Positions 1-9,272 of a DNA stretch of 12,617 nucleotides are shown one piece after another. A program made the translations under genes and the position numbers. A model generated the notes under the pieces. The model searched no databases, was not told the DNA's origin, and worked only from the letters and a program-made list of their open reading frames with translations. The stretch's first letter is position 1; every line of letters starts with the position of its first letter. The DNA comes from Burkholderiaceae bacterium (GTDB lineage Bacteria > Pseudomonadota > Gammaproteobacteria > Burkholderiales > Burkholderiaceae_E), in NCBI GenBank assembly GCA_019428955.1, contig JAHYJF010000082.1, positions 1 to 12,617 on the forward strand, given 5' to 3'.

Positions 1-100
1 AGTCGTGGATCCGCGAAACCCCGCGCAGGCCGAGGAAGTCGCGCAACACTCCCTTGTGGATGTTGTAGGTTGCGACCCGCAAGGTGTTGGGCGCTTTCAT
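1..100 (-). CDS. Endonuclease/exonuclease/phosphatase family protein, YbhP-like (partial, N-terminus only)
   Basis: Only the first 33 codons lie inside the window; the gene runs off the left edge. The reading starts MKAPNTLRVATYNIHKG, and the T-Y-N-I-H-K-G stretch is the usual first strand of the endonuclease/exonuclease/phosphatase fold, where the Asn helps hold the catalytic metal site. The downstream R-I-H motif (residues 30-32) resembles YbhP-type members, which in many proteobacteria sit next to a cardiolipin synthase of the ClsB type; that neighbour, if present, would be beyond the window. The ATG overlaps the nudB stop codon in an ATGA arrangement, so translation is probably coupled to nudB. 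Substrate and exact role cannot be told from this fragment. Family assignment is fairly safe; the YbhP subgroup is an inference. Confidence 0.75.
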   Translation of the reverse strand, partial: MKAPNTLRVATYNIHKGVLRDFLGLRGVSRIHD

Positions 101-609
101 GGCGATCTCGCGGCCGACTCGCCAGGGCTTGCCGGCTGCTCGAGCACGCGCGCGGGCAATTGCCGGATCGCCTCGACGTTGCTCCAGGAAAAGCAGCGCT
201 CGGCGGCGTCGCACCAGGGCAGCCATTGGGTGCGCTGATGCTCGCGCTCCGCCATCCTTACGACTACCGGCGCGGGCAGCATGAGAGCGAAGACATGCTC
301 GACGTTGCGCGTCACGCCCGGCCCGTAACGGGCCCGCCAATGGGGATAGATCTCGAAGTGGTTTTCGAGATGCCAATCGGTCAGCTGCCCGTGGGCGGGG
401 GCAATGCCGGTTTCCTCGAGCACTTCGCGCTGACAGGTCTGGACCAGCGGTTCGTCGGCGCTCTCAAGGCTGCCGGTCACCGACTGCCAGAAGCCCGGGT
501 GATCGGCGCGCTCAAGCAGCAGCACCTGCAGGTCGACGGTATGGATGACCACCAGCACCGACTCCGGAATCTTGTACCGGGGTCCCTGCCCAAGCGTGCT
601 GTCAGCCAT
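97..609 (-). CDS. nudB: Dihydroneopterin triphosphate diphosphatase NudB (Nudix hydrolase)
   Basis: A 170-residue Nudix hydrolase expected to remove pyrophosphate from 7,8-dihydroneopterin triphosphate, an early step of folate synthesis in the cytosol. The block F-W-Q-S-V-T-G-S at residues 40-47 and the later Y-G-P-G-V-T-R-N (95-102) and W-S-N (142-144) are NudB hallmarks also seen in the E. coli enzyme. The Nudix box runs from G46 to about I69 and contains R61-E62 and E65-E66, the metal-binding glutamates. The spacing is G-x6-E-x7-R-E, one residue longer than the textbook G-x5-E. I take the ATG at 609, with GGGAG eight bases upstream; a GTG one codon earlier is possible. The gene follows aspS after 47 bases and overlaps the next gene by four. 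NudB beside aspS is a common proteobacterial order. Confidence 0.9.
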   Translation of the reverse strand: MADSTLGQGPRYKIPESVLVVIHTVDLQVLLLERADHPGFWQSVTGSLESADEPLVQTCQREVLEETGIAPAHGQLTDWHLENHFEIYPHWRARYGPGVTRNVEHVFALMLPAPVVVRMAEREHQRTQWLPWCDAAERCFSWSNVEAIRQLPARVLEQPASPGESAARSP

Positions 610-656
610 CACTCAAACTCCCGCACCCGGCTCATGACACCGGGGCTCGCCCTGCG

Positions 657-2453
657 TCACTCGATGCGCGCCTCCGGGTTGCGCAACCTGATGTGCAGCT
701 CGCGCAACTGGTTCTCGTCGACCGCCGAAGGTGCATGGGTCAGCAGGCATTGCGCGCGTTGCGTCTTCGGGAACGCGATCACGTCGCGGATCGAATCCGC
801 TCCCGCCATCATGGTAACGATCCGATCGAGACCGAAGGCAATCCCGCCGTGCGGCGGCGCGCCATACTGCAGGGCATCGAGCAGGAAGCCGAATTTGACG
901 CGGGCATCCTCGGCGCTGATCGCGAGCGCCCGAAAGACCTTGCTCTGCACTTCCTCGCGATGGATACGAACCGAGCCGCCGCCGATTTCCCAGCCGTTGA
1001 GAACCATGTCGTAGGCCTTGGCGAGACACTTGCCGGGATCGGTCGCGAGGAGATTCTCGTGGCCTTCCTTGGGCGCGGTGAACGGATGGTGGCAGGCCAC
1101 CCAGCGCTGGTCTTCCTCGGAGAACTCGAACATCGGGAAGTCGGTCACCCAGAGCGGCTTCCAGCCCGCCTCGAACAACCCGTGGGCGCGCCCGAACTCG
1201 GAAGTCCCGATCCGGCCGCGCAGTGCGCCGATGGCATCGTTGACCACCTTGGCGCGGTCGGCGCCGAAGAATATCAAGTCACCGTCAACTGCCCCGGTGC
1301 GCCCGATGATTGCCGCGAGCGCCGCGTCGTGGAGATTCTTGACGATCGGCGACTGCAAGCCTTCGCGGCCCTTGGCCACTTCGTTGACCTTGATGTAGGC
1401 CAGCCCGCGCGCGCCGTAGATCGCGACGAACTCGCCGTAGCCGTCGATCTCGCTGCGCGTCATCTGCGCGCCGCCGGGAATCCGCAATCCCACCACCCGA
1501 CCGTCGGCCAGGTTGGCCGCGGCCGCGAAGACCTTGAAATCGACATCGCGCAGCGCGTCGGTCAATTCTGTGAACTCGAGCTTGACGCGCAGGTCGGGCT
1601 TGTCGGAGCCAAAGCGGTGCATCGCCTCGGCGTATGTCATTGACGGGAACTGGGCCGGCAGCTCGACCTGCTGTACGGTGGCGAATACACTGCGAATCAT
1701 GTCCTCGAAGATCGCGCGGATCTCGGTTTCGCCCAGGAACGAGGTTTCGCAGTCGATCTGGGTGAACTCGGGCTGGCGATCGGAGCGCAGGTCCTCGTCG
1801 CGGAAGCACTTGGTGATCTGGTAGTAGCGATCGAACCCGGCGACCATCAGCAACTGTTTGAAGAGCTGCGGCGACTGCGGCAGCGCGAAGAACTGTCCGG
1901 CGTTGACCCGCGACGGCACCAGGTAGTCGCGCGCGCCCTCGGGGGTCGACTTGGTGAGCATCGGGGTTTCGATGTCCACAAAACCCAGCGCGTCCAGGTA
2001 ACGCCGCACTGCCATCGTCACCCGATAGCGCAGCATCAGGTTGCGTTGCATCTGCGCTCGGCGCAGGTCCAGCACCCGATGGGTCAGCCTGGTGGTTTCC
2101 GAGAGGTTGTCGTCATCGAGCTGGAACGGCGGCGTTACCGAAGGGTTGAGGATCTCGAGCTCCTCGCACAGCACCTCGACCTCACCGCTCCTGAGGTTGG
2201 GGTTCTCGGTGCCAGCCGGACGCCGGCGCACCCGGCCGCGCACCATCAGGCAGAACTCGTTGCGGATCCTCTCGGCAACAGCGAAGGTCTGTTCACGGTC
2301 GGGATCACAGACGATCTGCGCGAGACCCTCGCGATCGCGCAGGTCAATGAAGATCACTCCGCCGTGGTCGCGCCGGCGTTGCACCCAGCCGAACAGGGTG
2401 ACGCTCTGATCAAGGTGCTCGGCCGACAGCAGCCCGGTGTAACAAGTGCGCAT
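657..2453 (-). CDS. aspS: Aspartyl-tRNA synthetase, class II, probably non-discriminating (Asp/Asn)
   Basis: A full-length bacterial AspRS of 598 residues that charges tRNA with aspartate. The N-terminal OB-fold anticodon-binding domain covers about 1-105, the class II core starts near 125, and the bacterial insertion (GAD) domain lies near 290-425. Motif 2 is at 217-230 (F-R-D-E-D-L-R) and motif 3 at 538-544 (I-A-F-G-L-D-R). His30 in R-R-R-D-H-G-G and Gly81 in R-P-A-G-T-E-N-P-N match the non-discriminating AspRS of Pseudomonas aeruginosa, whereas E. coli has Leu and Lys there. Such enzymes also make Asp-tRNA(Asn) for GatCAB. The start chosen (M-R-T-C-Y) matches the family; an in-frame ATG nine bases upstream sits only two bases after GGAG, too close. 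It lies between DUF502 (64-base gap) and nudB. AspRS identity is certain; tRNA specificity is inferred from two residues. Confidence 0.98.
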   Translation of the reverse strand: MRTCYTGLLSAEHLDQSVTLFGWVQRRRDHGGVIFIDLRDREGLAQIVCDPDREQTFAVAERIRNEFCLMVRGRVRRRPAGTENPNLRSGEVEVLCEELEILNPSVTPPFQLDDDNLSETTRLTHRVLDLRRAQMQRNLMLRYRVTMAVRRYLDALGFVDIETPMLTKSTPEGARDYLVPSRVNAGQFFALPQSPQLFKQLLMVAGFDRYYQITKCFRDEDLRSDRQPEFTQIDCETSFLGETEIRAIFEDMIRSVFATVQQVELPAQFPSMTYAEAMHRFGSDKPDLRVKLEFTELTDALRDVDFKVFAAAANLADGRVVGLRIPGGAQMTRSEIDGYGEFVAIYGARGLAYIKVNEVAKGREGLQSPIVKNLHDAALAAIIGRTGAVDGDLIFFGADRAKVVNDAIGALRGRIGTSEFGRAHGLFEAGWKPLWVTDFPMFEFSEEDQRWVACHHPFTAPKEGHENLLATDPGKCLAKAYDMVLNGWEIGGGSVRIHREEVQSKVFRALAISAEDARVKFGFLLDALQYGAPPHGGIAFGLDRIVTMMAGADSIRDVIAFPKTQRAQCLLTHAPSAVDENQLRELHIRLRNPEARIE

Positions 2454-2517
2454 GATGGTCATTTCTCCGTTGGAGCAGCGCCTGCGCCGCGGGCCGACGC
2501 CCGGCGCTGGCCTGCGA

Positions 2518-3171
2518 TCAGTCCTCGATTTGAACCCTTGCCGCCTCGGCGGCGGCCGACGCCGCGCCGGGCCCGACCACGCCCATCGAGATGACGTACT
2601 TCAGCGCCTCATCGACGCTCATCGACAATTCGATCACATCGGTGCGCGGCATCATCAGGAAGAAACCCGAGGTCGGGTTGGGGGTCGTCGGCACATAGAC
2701 CGAAATCATGTTCGGCGACACTTTGGACAGCACCTCGGCTACCGGGGTGCCGGTCTGGAACGCGATGGTCCACGAACCGGTGCGCGGATACTGGACCAGC
2801 ACGGCCTTGCGAAACGCCTGGCCGCTCGACGAGAACAGCGTGTCGCTGACCTGCTTGACGCTCGAGTAGATGGTGCGCACGATCGGGATGCGTTGCAGCA
2901 GCGCTTCCCAGGCGATCACCAGCCGGGCGCCGACGAAATTGGTCGCGAGAAAGCCCGTGACGAAGAGCACGGCCACCGTCAGCAAGACCCCCAGGCCGGG
3001 GATTCGCACCCCCAGCAGTGCTTCCGACTGCCAGCGGTTGGGGAGCCAGGCGAGGCTTTGGTCCATCATCCCGACGATCAGGCTGAGCACCCAGAAGGTG
3101 ATCGCCAACGGCACCCAGATCAACAACCCGGTGACGAAATAGGAGCGCAACTTCGGTCGTTCCCTGTTCAT
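2518..3171 (-). CDS. DUF502 family inner-membrane protein
   Basis: A 217-residue protein of the DUF502 family, of unknown biochemical function. Two hydrophobic segments are clear, at about 11-35 (Y-F-V-T-G-L-L-I-W-V-P-L) and 58-80, followed by a soluble domain. Family landmarks are R-I-P-I-V-R-T-I-Y near 92-100 and P-T-T-P-N-P-T-S-G-F near 155-164. The C-terminus is alanine-rich and acidic. The ATG at 3171 is preferred because GGAGG sits five bases upstream; the longer reading from 3204 would need a TTG codon and lacks a good ribosome site. It lies 37 bases after the FmdB-like gene and 64 bases before aspS, an order repeated in many Beta- and Gammaproteobacteria, so co-transcription with aspS is likely. 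No specific function can be assigned. Confidence 0.9.
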   Translation of the reverse strand: MNRERPKLRSYFVTGLLIWVPLAITFWVLSLIVGMMDQSLAWLPNRWQSEALLGVRIPGLGVLLTVAVLFVTGFLATNFVGARLVIAWEALLQRIPIVRTIYSSVKQVSDTLFSSSGQAFRKAVLVQYPRTGSWTIAFQTGTPVAEVLSKVSPNMISVYVPTTPNPTSGFFLMMPRTDVIELSMSVDEALKYVISMGVVGPGAASAAAEAARVQIED

Positions 3172-3176
3172 GCTGG

Positions 3177-3181
3177 CCTCC
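3177..3181 (-). promoter_or_regulatory. Shine-Dalgarno site GGAGG of the DUF502 gene
   Basis: GGAGG lies five bases before the ATG at 3171 and decides that start over the in-frame TTG at 3204. Confidence 0.7.
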
Positions 3182-3208
3182 GCGTCGACGCGGCTCTCGT
3201 CCAAGCGA

Positions 3209-3484
3209 TCAGTCCGAACTGGCGGCGGCGGCCGGACAGCTTGCGCACTGCGCCGCCGCGGCGCCTACCTCGGCGGGTTTGCATGCCTCGGCGGGCTTGC
3301 CCGAGCCGCGGAAATCGGTCGCGTACCAGCCGTTGCCCTTCAACTGAAAGGCGGCGGCACTGACCTGCTTGGCAAGCGCCTCATGGCCGCAATGCGGGCA
3401 GAGGCGCAACACCGGATCGGACAATTTTTGCAGAGCCTCGTGATCGCGGCCGCAATCATCGCAGCGGTAGACATAGATCGGCAT
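3209..3484 (-). CDS. FmdB-family zinc ribbon protein
   Basis: A 91-residue protein beginning M-P-I-Y-V-Y-R-C, the hallmark of the FmdB putative regulatory protein family. Four cysteines, C8-x2-C11 and C29-x2-C32, form the expected zinc ribbon. The segment A-F-Q-L-K-G-N-G-W-Y-A-T-D-F (residues 45-58) is the conserved follow-on motif. The C-terminal tail is Ala-rich and holds three more cysteines (C68, C80, C83), the last two as a C-x2-C. An upstream in-frame start at 3580 would add 32 residues unlike the family and would read through the terminator-like stem-loop, so I reject it. The gene leads the DUF502-aspS-nudB run and has a TACAAT hexamer about 45 bases upstream. The molecular role of FmdB proteins is not settled. 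Confidence 0.92.
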   Translation of the reverse strand: MPIYVYRCDDCGRDHEALQKLSDPVLRLCPHCGHEALAKQVSAAAFQLKGNGWYATDFRGSGKPAEACKPAEVGAAAAQCASCPAAAASSD

Positions 3485-3661
3485 GATTCGTTCCGTAAAG
3501 CCCATGCAAAAGTGATGGAAAACCTTGAATTGTAAGCGAAAATGGCCCGGTTGAGCAGACTTTTCGGGGTGGCTGCCCATCCGGGCCTTCGAATTGCCGG
3601 CGCGCTCTGGGCGCGACCAACCGCTGGCTGCCGGGACGTCGACAAACGCCGCGGCGCGCCG
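3485..3661 (-). promoter_or_regulatory. ssb-FmdB intergenic region with candidate promoter
   Basis: This 177-base gap is the longest in the leftward block. Read on the minus strand it holds a terminator-like stem-loop (listed separately), then a TACAAT hexamer at 3534-3529 just after it, a plausible -10 element for the FmdB-DUF502-aspS-nudB unit. I find no good -35 hexamer 16-18 bases upstream of it, so the promoter call is tentative. The local drop in GC content between 3485 and 3545 agrees with a transcription start region. Confidence 0.3.
3539..3587 (-). terminator. Candidate intrinsic terminator downstream of ssb
   Basis: Read on the minus strand, GGCCCGG (3587-3581) pairs with CCGGGCC (3550-3544). 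Inside it, after one mismatch, a U-A pair and a six-pair stem follow: GGGCAG (3578-3573) with CTGCTC (3558-3553), including one G-U pair that works only in the minus-strand RNA. The apical loop is 14 bases. The stem is followed directly by ATTTTCG, a short U-tract. It begins 75 bases after the ssb stop codon, so it would end the transporter-ssb transcript before the FmdB unit. The U-tract is short, so partial read-through is likely. Confidence 0.55.
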
Positions 3662-4132
3662 CTAGAAGGGGATGTCGTCGTCGAGCTTGTCGAACTCGGT
3701 CGAGGCACGTTTGGGCGCCGCTGAGCCTGATGACTGGCTGCGCCCCGAGCCACCGGATCTGCGCTCCTGGCTCGAACCCCGGTCAGCGTCGTCGCCGCCG
3801 CGGCTGCCGAGCATCTGCATTTCCTGCGCGATGATCTCGGTCGAGTACTTTTCCACGCCGTCCTTGTCGGTGTACTTGCGGGTCTGCAGGCGCCCCTCGA
3901 TGTAGACCGAGCTGCCCTTCTTGAGGTACTCCCCGGCGATTTCGGCGAGGCGATCGAAGAACACCACCCGGTGCCATTCGGTTTCTTCCTTGCGCTCCCC
4001 GCTCGCCTTGTCCTTCCAGTTGCGCGAAGTGGCCACTGAGACGTTGCAGACTGCTCCGCCGCTGGGCATGAAGCGGGTTTCCGGGTCGCGGCCAAGATTG
4101 CCGACCACAATGACCTTGTTTACCGATGCCAT
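3662..4132 (-). CDS. ssb: Single-stranded DNA-binding protein
   Basis: A 156-residue SSB that coats single-stranded DNA as a homotetramer during replication, recombination and repair. The OB-fold takes up about 1-110, starting M-A-S-V-N-K-V-I-V-V-G-N-L-G-R-D-P-E. W39, W53 and F59 align with the base-stacking W40, W54 and F60 of E. coli SSB. A flexible Gly/Ser/Arg-rich linker covers roughly 110-145, and the protein ends D-D-D-I-P-F, the acidic tip that recruits repair and replication partners. AAGGAGG seven bases upstream makes the start firm and suggests strong translation. It lies 48 bases after the transporter gene. The arrangement uvrA divergent from transporter-ssb recalls Pseudomonas, and E. 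coli where uvrA and ssb are directly divergent. Confidence 0.98.
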   Translation of the reverse strand: MASVNKVIVVGNLGRDPETRFMPSGGAVCNVSVATSRNWKDKASGERKEETEWHRVVFFDRLAEIAGEYLKKGSSVYIEGRLQTRKYTDKDGVEKYSTEIIAQEMQMLGSRGGDDADRGSSQERRSGGSGRSQSSGSAAPKRASTEFDKLDDDIPF

Positions 4133-4139
4133 AAAAGTG

Positions 4140-4146
4140 CCTCCTT
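4140..4146 (-). promoter_or_regulatory. Near-perfect Shine-Dalgarno site of ssb
   Basis: AAGGAGG stands seven bases before the ssb ATG at 4132. It is the strongest ribosome site I noticed in the window and fits the high copy number expected of SSB. Confidence 0.75.
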
Positions 4147-4170
4147 ACTATGCGATTGTTGACCCCTACC

Positions 4171-4195
4171 GTTCCCGGCCCTACCGGCCGGGAGC
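4171..4195 (-). other. Stem-loop around the transporter stop codon
   Basis: TCCCGGCC (4193-4186 on the minus strand) pairs perfectly with GGCCGGGA (4180-4173) across a five-base loop, and the TAG stop of the transporter gene (4183-4181) lies in that loop. The minus-strand RNA has no U-tract after the stem, so it is not a standard intrinsic terminator. It sits 41 bases before the ssb start and could influence mRNA stability or the transporter/SSB expression ratio. Confidence 0.4.
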
Positions 4196-5395
4196 GGCAG
4201 GCGAGTCCTGTTCGATGCCCCGCCAGCGCCGCTGGCCCGCGGCCAACACCAGCCAGCAGATCAGCGCCAGCGAGTTAACCGCCCATACTGCCGATTCGCC
4301 GCAGCGCGACATCGCCCAACCACCCAGCGCGCCCCCGGCAAACAGCCCCAGCGACTGGGTGGTGTTGTAAACGCCCATCGCCGCCCCCTTGGCGTTGCCC
4401 GGTGCCAGCTTGGAGATCAGTGACGGCAAGCTCGCTTCGAGGATATTGAACCCCGTAAAGAACATCGTCAGCAAGACCGCAGTAAGGACTAGGCCGCCGG
4501 GATAGGTGGCGAAGGCCAGCTGGACCGCCAGTACCAGGGCGATGGCGGCGAGGAAAAGCGCCCGCGGTCCGCCGCTGCGCTCGCGGCGTAGCGCCCCGCC
4601 CATCAGGGCGAGCGACACCACCACCACCGGCAGGTAGACCTTCCAGTGCTCGGGCAGGGGCAAGCCGCTGCGCTCCACGAGGGCACGCGGCACTGCTATG
4701 AACATCGCCATCTGCACCATATGCAGGGAGAAGATGCCGGCGTTGAGCCGCAGAATGTCGGAGTTGCGCATCACCGAGCGCAAAGCCCCGGCTCCGGGCG
4801 AGTGCGCGAGCGGCTGCGGGGCGTCGGGAACGATGCGCAGCGTCACCCAGATCGCCACCAGCGCGAGAATTCCGGTCGCGGCAAACAGGCCACCCATGCC
4901 TATGAGGCCGTAGAGGACCGGGGCGGCGACCAGCGAGAGGGCGAACATCAGCGCGATCGAGCCGCCGATCATCGCCATCGATTTGGTGCGCTGCGACTCG
5001 CGGGTGCTGTCGGCCACCAGCGCCGTAACCGCAGCCGAGATGGCGCCAGCACCCTGGAGCGCGCGGCCGATCAGGGTCACCCAGATATCGCTGGCACTGG
5101 CCGCGACGAAACTGCCGAGCGCGAAGATCACCAGTCCGACCACGATCACCGGCTTGCGCCCGAAACGGTCCGAAGCCATGCCGGCGGGAATCTGCAGAAT
5201 CCCCTGGGTCAGTCCGTAGATGCCCAGGACCAGTCCGATCATCAGCGCGCTGGTGCCACCCGGGAGGTGACGGGCGTGCTCGGCGAACACCGGCAGGATC
5301 AGGAACAGCCCGAGCATGCGCAGGGCGAAAATCGATGACAGCGAAATGCTGGAGCGCAGCTCGAGTCTGGTCATCGACTGGTCTGGGGCGGACAT
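4181..5395 (-). CDS. Major facilitator superfamily transporter
   Basis: A 404-residue inner-membrane transporter with about 12 hydrophobic segments. The MFS motif A is clear at residues 72-83 (G-M-A-S-D-R-F-G-R-K-P-V), between the second and third helices. The first helix, with L-R-M-L-G-L-F-L-I-L-P-V near 25-36, resembles YajR-like exporters found beside uvrA and ssb in many proteobacteria. YajR itself has a cytosolic C-terminal domain; this protein ends soon after the last helix, so that domain is absent. I place the start at the ATG at 5395, with AGGA seven bases upstream; a longer open frame to 5677 would overlap the start of uvrA and encodes an unlikely leader. Substrate cannot be told. 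It is divergent from uvrA and probably co-transcribed with ssb. Confidence 0.9.
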   Translation of the reverse strand: MSAPDQSMTRLELRSSISLSSIFALRMLGLFLILPVFAEHARHLPGGTSALMIGLVLGIYGLTQGILQIPAGMASDRFGRKPVIVVGLVIFALGSFVAASASDIWVTLIGRALQGAGAISAAVTALVADSTRESQRTKSMAMIGGSIALMFALSLVAAPVLYGLIGMGGLFAATGILALVAIWVTLRIVPDAPQPLAHSPGAGALRSVMRNSDILRLNAGIFSLHMVQMAMFIAVPRALVERSGLPLPEHWKVYLPVVVVSLALMGGALRRERSGGPRALFLAAIALVLAVQLAFATYPGGLVLTAVLLTMFFTGFNILEASLPSLISKLAPGNAKGAAMGVYNTTQSLGLFAGGALGGWAMSRCGESAVWAVNSLALICWLVLAAGQRRWRGIEQDSPAAPGR

Positions 5396-5546
5396 TGGCT
5401 GATCCTGCTGGGTAGGGAAGTGCACTGGTAATGGCTGGCAGGTATAGTAATCGATTGCCCTCGCGCGGCTTGAATCTCCCCGGCCGCAGTGAGCCAGCTG
5501 TCGACCGAGCTCCCGAACCGGGGCGCCGAGAAGGACCAAGGGCGCA
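5396..5546. promoter_or_regulatory. Divergent promoter region between transporter-ssb and uvrA
   Basis: The 151-base gap must carry promoters for both directions. TATAGT at 5443-5448 on the plus strand and TACTAT at 5449-5444 on the minus strand overlap almost completely, so one symmetric AT-rich patch could act as the -10 element both ways. No convincing -35 hexamer accompanies either. I searched for a LexA box (CTGT-N8-ACAG) and found none; the single CTGT at 5498-5501 has no partner. For uvrA, AAGG followed by GGCGCA just before the ATG gives a moderate ribosome site. Confidence 0.35.
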
Positions 5547-8405
<2,859 letters not shown>

Positions 8406-8411
<6 letters not shown>

Positions 8412-8433
8412 TCGAATATCGGGCCGATCGGGC
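8406..8433 (+). other. Stem-loop at the uvrA stop codon
   Basis: GCCTGATCG (8406-8414) pairs with CGATCGGGC (8425-8433), nine pairs with one G-U, around a ten-base loop; the TGA stop of uvrA is in the left arm. No U-tract follows, so it is at best a weak or Rho-assisted 3' end structure for the uvrA mRNA. Confidence 0.35.
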
Positions 8434-8542
8434 GCGCGGTGCGCCACGCCGCCGTGAGCATGAGGCCTGACGACAGCACGCCACTCCGAGCACTGGCGAG
8501 CGAACCCGACGCCAGCACGCCGCGCCCCAAGCCCCCGAACCG
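8412..8542. other. Convergent intergenic region between uvrA and the aldolase gene
   Basis: This 131-base GC-rich gap separates two convergent genes. CAGCACGCC occurs twice (8474-8482 and 8513-8521), and short GGCGC/GCGCC (8431-8445) and CGCCA/TGGCG (8479-8498) inverted repeats are present. No stem followed by a U-tract is visible in either direction, and I see no plausible short gene. Confidence 0.4.
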
Positions 8543-9271
8543 CTACACCCCTGCACTCGCCGCGCGCGCCGCGAACTGAGCGCGCACGCGCGCCATATCC
8601 TCGTCGTCGAGCAGCTGCGGCTCACCCAGCTGGCTCGCCTGCCAGTACATCCGGCACAGCGTCTCAACTTCGAGCGCGAGCGCGAGCGCCGCGCGCAGGG
8701 TCGAACCCGCCGCCGTCTGCCCGTGGTTGGACATCAGGCATGCGCCTCGTCCCGCCATCGCCTCGCCCAGTGCCCTTGAGAGCTCCTGGGTGCCGAAGGT
8801 TTCGTAGCGGGCGCAGCGGATATCGTTGCCTCCGGCCGCGGCGATCATGTAATGAAACGCGGGAACGCCTTCGCGCTGCACCTCGGGCAGGCACGAGAGT
8901 GAAGCGGCAAAGGATGAATGAGCATGAACGATGGCGCCAAATTCCGGGCGTGCCAGGTAGAGGTCACGGTGCAGCCGCCATTCCGAGGACGGTGCGCGCG
9001 CCCCCGCTTCGGGCTGCGGGTCGTCGAGCCCCAGCCAGACGATATCCGCGGCACCCAACTCGTCGGCGCCCAGTCCGGCCGGCGTCACCAGCATCCCGGC
9101 CAGGCCGCCACGGTGCCAGCGCAACGACACGTTGCCGGCACTGCCCTGGTTGATGCCCAGCTCCTGGGCGCGCCGGTAAGTGGCGATGATGGCGGTGCGG
9201 GCCGCGAGTTCGGTTTCCGGGGCGCTCAGGGACGATGCCGGGGCGCCAGGGCCAACGCCAGCTGCGCTCAT
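8543..9271 (-). CDS. Class II aldolase, L-fuculose-phosphate-aldolase-like; probable 5-methylthioribulose/5-deoxyribulose-1-phosphate aldolase
   Basis: A 242-residue zinc aldolase of the class II aldolase/adducin family. It follows E. coli FucA closely in motif order: L-G-I-N-Q-G-S-A-G-N-V-S at 38-49, T-P-A-G at 63-66, P-S-S-E-W at 94-98, I-V-H-A-H at 114-118 and S-N-H-G at 181-184. E97 matches the catalytic glutamate, and H116, H118 and H183 the zinc ligands. A-A-A-G-G-N-D-I (144-151) and the T-F-G-T-Q-E-L-S block (158-165) are also FucA-like, which argues against the dehydratase MtnB of the same superfamily. It starts one base after the mtnA stop, with GGAG seven bases upstream inside mtnA, so the two are translationally coupled. 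With MtnA it would split the ribulose phosphate to DHAP and an aldehyde (DHAP shunt). The family is secure; the substrate is inferred from the neighbour. Confidence 0.85.
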   Translation of the reverse strand: MSAAGVGPGAPASSLSAPETELAARTAIIATYRRAQELGINQGSAGNVSLRWHRGGLAGMLVTPAGLGADELGAADIVWLGLDDPQPEAGARAPSSEWRLHRDLYLARPEFGAIVHAHSSFAASLSCLPEVQREGVPAFHYMIAAAGGNDIRCARYETFGTQELSRALGEAMAGRGACLMSNHGQTAAGSTLRAALALALEVETLCRMYWQASQLGEPQLLDDEDMARVRAQFAARAASAGV

Positions 9272-9272
9272 G

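Noticed and set aside
693..1643. A 316-codon plus-strand frame inside aspS
   Set aside because: Antisense shadow of an intact, conserved aspS.
3485..3580. N-terminal extension of the FmdB-like protein
   Set aside because: The family begins M-P-I-Y, and the extension would translate through the terminator-like stem-loop.
5498..5513. Possible LexA box starting at CTGT before uvrA
   Set aside because: The matching ACAG half-site is missing at the required spacing.
8474..8521. Two copies of CAGCACGCC as a possible repeat array
   Set aside because: Only two nine-base copies in GC-rich DNA, with no regular spacing or further units; not a CRISPR or mobile element trace.
8543..9271. Assignment of the aldolase-family protein as MtnB dehydratase
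   Set aside because: Its motif order, including P-S-S-E-W and the T-F-G-T-Q-E-L-S block, follows fuculose-phosphate aldolase, and no mtnC or mtnD gene is nearby.
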